Positions 52,464 through 57,342 of a stretch of DNA of 57,342 nt are shown piece by piece; positions within the stretch are counted from its first letter, which is position 1, and every line of letters starts with the position of its first letter. The position numbers and the translations under genes are program-made. The notes under the pieces are model-generated. The model was not told the origin of the DNA. It ran no database searches and worked only from the letters and a program-made list of their open reading frames with translations. This DNA is from Parvimonas parva (lineage in GTDB: Bacteria > Bacillota > Clostridia > Tissierellales > Peptoniphilaceae): the NCBI RefSeq assembly GCF_016552165.1, contig NZ_JACVDA010000013.1, forward strand, positions 1-57,342, given 5' to 3'.

Positions 52464-52709
52464 TTGAATTTGATCCTATGTTCTCTATTTTTTTCTTTGC
52501 TGAGGTGTGCAAATGGCCTTAATAAGGAGAGGGTAAAGTTTTATGGGTTAAGTGACCTAGAGACTATTATCCTTATCCAAATAGGTATGATGACAAATCC
52601 TAGTCAAAAAGATATTTCAGAAAAACTGGGAGCTCCCAAGCAGACTGTTAATAATATTATCAAAAATCTTAAGAAGAAAGATTTTCTTAAATTGTATATT
52701 TGTAAATGA
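52464..52709 (+). pseudogene. truncated MarR-family regulator
   Basis: The frame contains ERVKFYGLSDLETIILIQIG and PSQKDISEKLGAPKQTVNNI, the winged-helix core of MarR proteins, then stops after 81 codons. The N-terminal helix is in another frame (FDPMFSIFFFAEVCK, from about 52470) and the wing and C-terminal helices are lost. A frameshift and truncation are inferred. Confidence 0.6.
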
Positions 52710-52794
52710 TTCGAATATATAAAGGCTAGACAATATAGAATTTATCTGGTACAATTAGTGTATTAAAAGTTATGTATAGGAGGTGACAAGTCAT

Positions 52795-52868
52795 AAAAAC
52801 AACGACAAAATCCTTGACAGATAGAATAAATCTGCCTCTATTTTTGCGCATATATATATATATATGAA
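52795..52868 (+). pseudogene. start stub of a gene once behind marR
   Basis: After AGGAGGTGACAAGTC comes ATA AAA ACA ACG instead of ATG. The frame reads KTTTKSLTDRINLPLFLR and then runs into a (TA)n stretch and a stop. It looks like the first codons of a transporter gene with a lost start codon and lost body; family uncertain. 52869-52981 holds only the AGGAGG of the next gene. Confidence 0.35.
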
Positions 52869-52981
52869 GAGTATTTACCCGATGGATAGGTGTATACACT
52901 TGTCAATTTTTAGTTAAATTAAAATGATCTGACTATAGAAATGCTCAATCTACAATATTTTATAGGAGGTAGTATAAGAAT

Positions 52982-55831
52982 ATGAGAAAATTAAAAAATA
53001 TACAAAAATGTAAATGGCGCTTTGCAAAAGCCTGCCTTTCTTTGGCTTTAATCGGAACGGTTGGGATTTTATCTCAGGGCGGTGCTATAACGGTCTATGC
53101 TGATAACAATACTGGACTAAGTGTTAATACTACGCATGATCCGTCTGCTAATTTAGTTTTTAAAAATGAGAATCTTAATGGAATGACATTAGATCAGATG
53201 TCGAGTACTCTTAAAATAATGAAAGAAACAGTTGAAAATAATGAATTACTTAAGACAAAGTGGGATGAGCTAGGAAAAGGCACGAATCTTGGATGGGGTA
53301 AATCATTAGATATTTCGATGTTTGGTAACTGGAAAGCAGTAAACAATGGGAAATTTCATATTGTTAGAAAAACAAATAAGGATGTTTTTCCTCTTGAAGT
53401 TATTAATTCGACTATAGATGATACTGTCTGGCTTCAAGAACAGGCTCTTTATAGGGACAGTGAATACATTATGCTTTTGTCAGGAACAAGAACTCGGGAA
53501 AATAAAGATCAAAAAGCATATGATGGCAGTGATTATAAATATGACCAAGAAGGAGCTCAGGTTGCAAAAGAGTTAGCCGGTTATGATGGTATCGAAAAGA
53601 CTTTTAAGGCGTATTCACCGGAGCATGGTTCTCGTGTAAAAGTCTCTTTCAGAATTGGATACACCGGTGATATTGATGGAAGTAAAGCCAACTACAAAGT
53701 TGAGGTTTTTTCAATAAAAGATGGTGCTGAGACTAAAATTTATGATACGGTTATTGATCCAACGAAAGATGTAAATAATGATAAAATGACCGTTACGAAA
53801 GCTACCGATGGAACATGTACGCAAAAGATACTAATATCAAATACGCCAAATAATCCGAACAAAAATACCATACGCACAGGATATATAGGCGATGAAGCCG
53901 CTATCGAGTTGATGGCTAAACCTGAAAATAAGCCTAACGGCAAATCCGGACTTTTTACAAGTTCAGAAATTGAGTTAGAAAAAGGTGTTACTGAGTATAA
54001 GGTGAGAATCAGTTTAGCTGATAAGAATCGTACAGGTATGAGCTATCAATCATGGGGTGTAAAATATTCTCTTCCTATGTTCGGTGATGGGTTTAGTATT
54101 ACCCAAGATACTGCTGGAGTGGCAAAACATGTGTTTACGAAAATATATGATAAGTTGATCGAAAATAAGCCGATAGATACTCAGAAAAAAACAGATGCAA
54201 GCGTTGAGGTATATAATCAAGCATTAACTAAAATGAAGGAGCTTATTGACTCTGCTGAATTAAAGAGCAAGAAAGATTATGTTGATGCTCTTAAGGTTGC
54301 TGAAGAAGCAAAGAAAAACTTAGAATCAACAGAGCAACAAGCAATAGATGCTCTTACTAAAGTTGCTGATAACAAAATAGACACTCTAAATCAAAACAAA
54401 GATTTAAGTGAAAATGAAAGGCAAACCGCTATAAAGAGAGTTAATGACGAGAAAGATGCAGCAATAAATAATATTAGAAAAGCTACTGATAATGCCGGAG
54501 TTGATCAAGCAAAAGAAAACGGCATTGCGGAAATTGGAAAAATTAATCCTGTCGCAAAGGATAATGCCATTGCTGCAATAAATAAAGCTCTTTCTGAAAA
54601 AGAAAATGAAATTGAAGGGAAAAATGATCTAACTAAGGTTGAAAAAGATAAGTTCAAGAAAGAAGCAAAAACAATAGCAGATCGTTATATTTCAGAAATC
54701 ACGAAGAAGCCATCTAGCGAGGATACTGCCGAAAAGGCCACTCAAAGTCAAAAAGCAATCAACAAAGCTAAAGATGATGCTATTGCGGAAATTGGAAAAA
54801 TTAATCCCGTCGCAAAGGCTAACAAGAGCGAACTCGAAAAAGCGATAAAAGCGGCTACAGAAGCGAAGAAAGATATCAAGACGAGCGCTGATGGAAAAGA
54901 CGTAGACCCTCAAAATAAGTGGACTACGGCTGATGAAAAAAAAGCGCTCGAAGATGCGATTTTGGAAGCAAAGAAAGTGAACGAAGATGAGAACGCTAAG
55001 CAGGAGGCTGTTGACGCTCAAAAGGACAAACTGGAAAAAGCGATTGAGAAGTTCAAAAAAAGTCTAAGAAACGGATTGAAAGAGTCAAAGGCTAACAAGA
55101 GCGAACTCGAAAAAGCGATAAAAGCGGCTACAGAAGCGAAGAAAGATATCAAGACAAGCACTGACGGAAAAGATGTAGATCCTCAAAATAAGTGGACTAC
55201 GGCTGATGAAAAAAAAGCGCTCGAAGATGCGATTTTGGAAGCAAAGAAAGTGAACGAAGATGAGAACGCTAAGCAGGAGGCTGTTGACGCTCAAAAGGAC
55301 AAACTGGAAAAAGCGATTGAGAAGTTCAAAAAAAGTCTAAGAAACGGATTGAAAGAGTCAAAGGCTAACAAGAGCGAACTCGAAAAAGCGATAAAAGCGG
55401 CTACAGAAGCGAAGAAAGATATCAAGACAAGCACTGACGGAAAAGATGTAGATCCTCAAAATAAGTGGGCTACGGCTGATGAAATGAAAGCGCTCGAAGA
55501 TGCGATTTTGGAAGCAAAGAAAGTGAACGAAGATAAGAACGCTAAGCAGGCGGATGTTGACGCTCAAAAGGACAAACTGGAAAAAGCGATTGAGAAGTTC
55601 CAAAAGAGCCTAAGAGACGGATTGAAAGAGCCAAAGGAACCTGGAAAACCAGGCTCCAAGGACCCAGCAAAGCCAAGCAATAATCCAAAAAAACCTGTAG
55701 TAAATATAAAAGTACCACAAACAGGAGACAGTTCAAATGTAGGAATATTTACAGGATTATTAGCATTATCAGGTGGAGCGTTAGCTATTCTTATAACTTT
55801 GAGAAAACGCAAAATGAGAGAAGAAAACTAG
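52982..55831 (+). CDS. sortase-anchored surface protein with FIVAR-type repeats
   Basis: A 949-residue protein: long signal peptide (about 1-41, KCKWRFAKACLSLALIG) and a beta-rich N-terminal region of about 380 residues. Helical DUF1542-like segments lie around 450-600 (EIGKINPVAK repeats), then three 91-residue FIVAR-like helical repeats (ANKSELEKAIKAATEAKKDI start). A short Pro/Lys linker and a sorting signal follow: VPQTGDSSN, hydrophobic segment, RKRK tail. FIVAR and DUF1542 modules form stalks in large cell-wall proteins. The C-terminal part is almost identical to that of the gene at 42.6 kb. AGGAGG precedes the ATG. Confidence 0.85.
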   Translation: MRKLKNIQKCKWRFAKACLSLALIGTVGILSQGGAITVYADNNTGLSVNTTHDPSANLVFKNENLNGMTLDQMSSTLKIMKETVENNELLKTKWDELGKGTNLGWGKSLDISMFGNWKAVNNGKFHIVRKTNKDVFPLEVINSTIDDTVWLQEQALYRDSEYIMLLSGTRTRENKDQKAYDGSDYKYDQEGAQVAKELAGYDGIEKTFKAYSPEHGSRVKVSFRIGYTGDIDGSKANYKVEVFSIKDGAETKIYDTVIDPTKDVNNDKMTVTKATDGTCTQKILISNTPNNPNKNTIRTGYIGDEAAIELMAKPENKPNGKSGLFTSSEIELEKGVTEYKVRISLADKNRTGMSYQSWGVKYSLPMFGDGFSITQDTAGVAKHVFTKIYDKLIENKPIDTQKKTDASVEVYNQALTKMKELIDSAELKSKKDYVDALKVAEEAKKNLESTEQQAIDALTKVADNKIDTLNQNKDLSENERQTAIKRVNDEKDAAINNIRKATDNAGVDQAKENGIAEIGKINPVAKDNAIAAINKALSEKENEIEGKNDLTKVEKDKFKKEAKTIADRYISEITKKPSSEDTAEKATQSQKAINKAKDDAIAEIGKINPVAKANKSELEKAIKAATEAKKDIKTSADGKDVDPQNKWTTADEKKALEDAILEAKKVNEDENAKQEAVDAQKDKLEKAIEKFKKSLRNGLKESKANKSELEKAIKAATEAKKDIKTSTDGKDVDPQNKWTTADEKKALEDAILEAKKVNEDENAKQEAVDAQKDKLEKAIEKFKKSLRNGLKESKANKSELEKAIKAATEAKKDIKTSTDGKDVDPQNKWATADEMKALEDAILEAKKVNEDKNAKQADVDAQKDKLEKAIEKFQKSLRDGLKEPKEPGKPGSKDPAKPSNNPKKPVVNIKVPQTGDSSNVGIFTGLLALSGGALAILITLRKRKMREEN
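54818..55636 (+). repeat. three 273-base repeats coding FIVAR-like units
   Basis: Units start with GCTAACAAGAGCGAACTCGA at 54818, 55091 and 55364, a period of exactly 273 bases (91 codons). They differ by few bases, the third most. Slippage or recombination could change stalk length without loss of frame. Confidence 0.93.
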
Positions 55832-55890
55832 ATAAAAAAATAGACTTAGAAAAAATTGTAGAAGAATTATAGTTTCAATAATCATAAGAA

Positions 55891-55938
55891 AACGACCACA
55901 CAGGAGCATCTTTACTCTTGTATGGTCGTTATTTCTTT
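55891..55938 (+). terminator. terminator of the FIVAR-protein gene
   Basis: AACGACCA (55891-55898) pairs with TGGTCGTT (55923-55930), with inner pairing, then T. Near-copy of the one at 44.44 kb. Confidence 0.88.
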
Positions 55939-56012
55939 TTTTACAGCTTAAAGGTCATCAGTTAAACTTTGTTTTCACAAATCCCTAACTGAACACCCCT
56001 TTAAGTTCCTTT

Positions 56013-56245
56013 TTATTTTTCGAAAAAATCAATTAATTTTAAAAGCATTTCATTTGTTATATTTATACATAAATATTTTCTTCCATATTCAATATCGTGT
56101 AAAATTGATATAACATTATTCATTTTTAAAATTCCTTTCTTTTTTCTATTATAGTTTCTAATTTTTCTAATTCTTTAATATTTGGAAGTTCATTTATGAA
56201 AGTCTTTGTATTACTCTTGTAATTCGCTCGTTTACACTTTTCAAG
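56013..56245 (-). pseudogene. small minus-strand relics before the aldolase gene
   Basis: An upstream frame without start reads LEKCKRANYKSNTKTFINEL, PNIKELEKLETIIEKRKEF and stops at 56126-56128. Three bases later a 36-codon frame starts at 56123, MNNVISILHDIEYGRKYLCI, and stops at 56013. An AAAGGA ribosome-like site precedes it. Both could be the tail of a deleted operon. I do not recognise them. 55939-56012 is the end of the duplicated segment. Confidence 0.35.
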
Positions 56246-56291
56246 CAAAAGTTAAGTTAAGCAAATATTGAAATTAAGCTATTTACTAACT

Positions 56292-56320
56292 TTGCAAACT
56301 TAACTCAAATATGGTAAAAT
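56292..56320 (+). promoter_or_regulatory. promoter of the aldolase gene
   Basis: TTGCAA (56292-56297) and TAAAAT (56315-56320), spacer 17 bases. This spacer is nearly identical to the one at 44930-44946. Confidence 0.75.
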
Positions 56321-56365
56321 ATACATAAAGTAAAAAATACTTAATAATTTTTAAGGAGAGAAAAT

Positions 56366-57253
56366 ATGGATTTACAAAAATTTAACAGAATTAAAAATGA
56401 TGAAGGTTTTATAGCGGCTTTAGACCAAAGTGGTGGAAGTACACCGAAAGCATTAAGATTATATGGTGTAAATGAAGATGCTTATTCAAACGAAGCTGAA
56501 ATGTTTGATTTAATTCACGAAATGCGTTCAAGAATTGTTACTTCAAAGGCTTTTACTAAAGAACGTATCTTAGGTGCTATTTTATTTGAAATGACAATGG
56601 AAAGAAAAGTTAATGGTAAATTCACTCCAGATTATTTATGGAATGAAAAAGGAATAGTTTCATTTTTAAAAGTTGATAAAGGCTTAGCAGAAGAAAAAAA
56701 TGGAGTTCAACTTATGAAAGAAATTCCAAATTTAAAAGAAATTGTTAAAAAAGGTGTTGAATACGGAGTTTTCGGAACAAAAATGCGTTCAGTAATTAAA
56801 TGCGCAAACGAAGATGCTATTAAAGAAGTTGTAGCACAACAATTTGACTTTGCAAAACAAATAATTGCAGGGGGACTTGTTCCAATCGTTGAACCTGAAG
56901 TTGATATAAATTCTTTAGAAAAAGAAAAATGTGAAGAAATCTTAAAAAGAGAAATCTTAAAAGAACTTGATAAGTTGGAAGAAGGACAAGAAGTAATGTT
57001 AAAACTTACATTACCAACAGTTTCTAATTTCTATAAAGAATTAGTTGAACATAAGAGGGTTGTTAGAGTTGTTGCCCTTTCAGGTGGATACACAAGAGAA
57101 GAATCAAACGAACTTTTAGCTAAGAACAACGGAGTTATAGCAAGTTTCTCAAGAGCTTTATCAGAAGGTTTAAATGTAAACCAAACACAAGAAGAATTTG
57201 ATAAAATGCTTGATGCATCAATCGAAAGCATATTCCAAGCATCAAGAAAATAA
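56366..57253 (+). CDS. fda: class I fructose-bisphosphate aldolase
   Basis: A 295-residue class I aldolase of glycolysis that splits fructose 1,6-bisphosphate through a Schiff-base lysine. The start [20 protein letters not shown], the metal-free core with [22 protein letters not shown] and VMLKLTLPT (Schiff-base region), and [17 protein letters not shown] (phosphate binding) match the bacterial class I enzyme of cocci. No signs of damage. AAGGAG precedes the ATG. Confidence 0.94.
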   Translation: MDLQKFNRIKNDEGFIAALDQSGGSTPKALRLYGVNEDAYSNEAEMFDLIHEMRSRIVTSKAFTKERILGAILFEMTMERKVNGKFTPDYLWNEKGIVSFLKVDKGLAEEKNGVQLMKEIPNLKEIVKKGVEYGVFGTKMRSVIKCANEDAIKEVVAQQFDFAKQIIAGGLVPIVEPEVDINSLEKEKCEEILKREILKELDKLEEGQEVMLKLTLPTVSNFYKELVEHKRVVRVVALSGGYTREESNELLAKNNGVIASFSRALSEGLNVNQTQEEFDKMLDASIESIFQASRK

Positions 57254-57266
57254 TTAAAAAAACCAA

Positions 57267-57342
57267 AATTGCAAGAATAAATTAGCCACATAAAAATAAT
57301 TCTCTAGGCGTTTTGTAATTGAATATTTTTTTAGGATAGTCA
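57267..57342 (-). mobile_element. 3' end of an IS30-like element (right edge)
   Basis: On the minus strand the last codons read DYPKKIFNYKTPRELFLCG and stop at 57282-57284, the same protein end as at the left edge. The terminal repeat AAATTGCAAGAATAAATT is at 57267-57284. The two copies differ at one base seen here (ACG for ACA). The copy points into the window from the right. Confidence 0.7.

Noticed and set aside
54692-55603. Repeated minus-strand frames opposite the FIVAR repeats
   Set aside because: They are the antisense reading of the 273-base repeats and have no ribosome sites.
1-57342. tRNA or rRNA genes
   Set aside because: I looked for the GGTTC-A-ANTCC T-arm pattern and rRNA-like G+C-rich stretches and saw none; a tRNAscan run would be decisive.

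Overview
The window is very AT-rich (roughly 30 % G+C by eye) and carries Firmicutes-type genes, strong AGGAGG ribosome sites and near-consensus sigma-A promoters. The gene set (FHA-SEDS-PBP cell-wall operon, MgtC, T-box tyrS, ECF-type ThiT with TPP riboswitch, histidine-triad lipoprotein, LPXTG-type adhesins, no respiratory genes) suggests a host-associated anaerobic coccus of the Peptoniphilaceae, Parvimonas-like. That assignment is inference. Both window ends are the 3' end of the same IS30-like transposase in opposite orientation, so this is probably a contig that stops at an IS repeated elsewhere.

Layout. 0.2-2.7 kb: two membrane proteins (DUF819, DUF1275) and trmL. 2.7-4.7 kb: an ABC-F protein behind a leader that looks like a ribosome-mediated transcription attenuator. 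4.7-8.3 kb: an FHA / RodA-FtsW / penicillin-binding protein operon with a DsrE-like tail gene. 8.3-12.1 kb: a PqqD-like protein plus two ABC exporter half-transporters, flanked by a duplicated terminator segment. 12.1-15.9 kb: oligoendopeptidase F and an unknown anchored protein. 16.1-19.85 kb: a RiPP operon: ABC exporter, a 48-residue precursor peptide, a radical SAM/SPASM maturase and a small protein with a JAMM metalloprotease motif. 19.9-28.5 kb: housekeeping genes (mgtC, tyrS, udk, ybaK, mobA-like, walJ, rlmH, ttcA, methyltransferase, thiT, GDPD). 28.5-32.97 kb: rplM-rpsI with an elaborate pseudoknotted leader, htrA and an iron alcohol dehydrogenase. 33.0-36.9 kb: a DnaA-box cluster and a 1152-residue histidine-triad plus leucine-rich-repeat lipoprotein. 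37.0-41.5 kb: DEAD-box helicase, TrmH-type methylase, three minus-strand loci and a SemiSWEET.

41.5-56.0 kb is an accessory surface-adhesin island. A promoter runs straight into an (AAGAC)11 tract and two hairpins. It is followed by a secreted protein and three sortase-anchored proteins; the largest has 2219 residues with Cna-B repeats. Relics of an IS3-family transposase, an XRE regulator, a MarR regulator and other genes lie between them. Two proteins share an almost identical 3' end plus terminator, giving a direct repeat of about 300 bp that brackets the island. A class I fructose-bisphosphate aldolase ends the window.

The most interesting systems are the RiPP/JAMM operon, the ABC-F attenuator, the repeat-headed adhesin island, the leader RNA of rplM and the DnaA-box cluster away from any replication gene.
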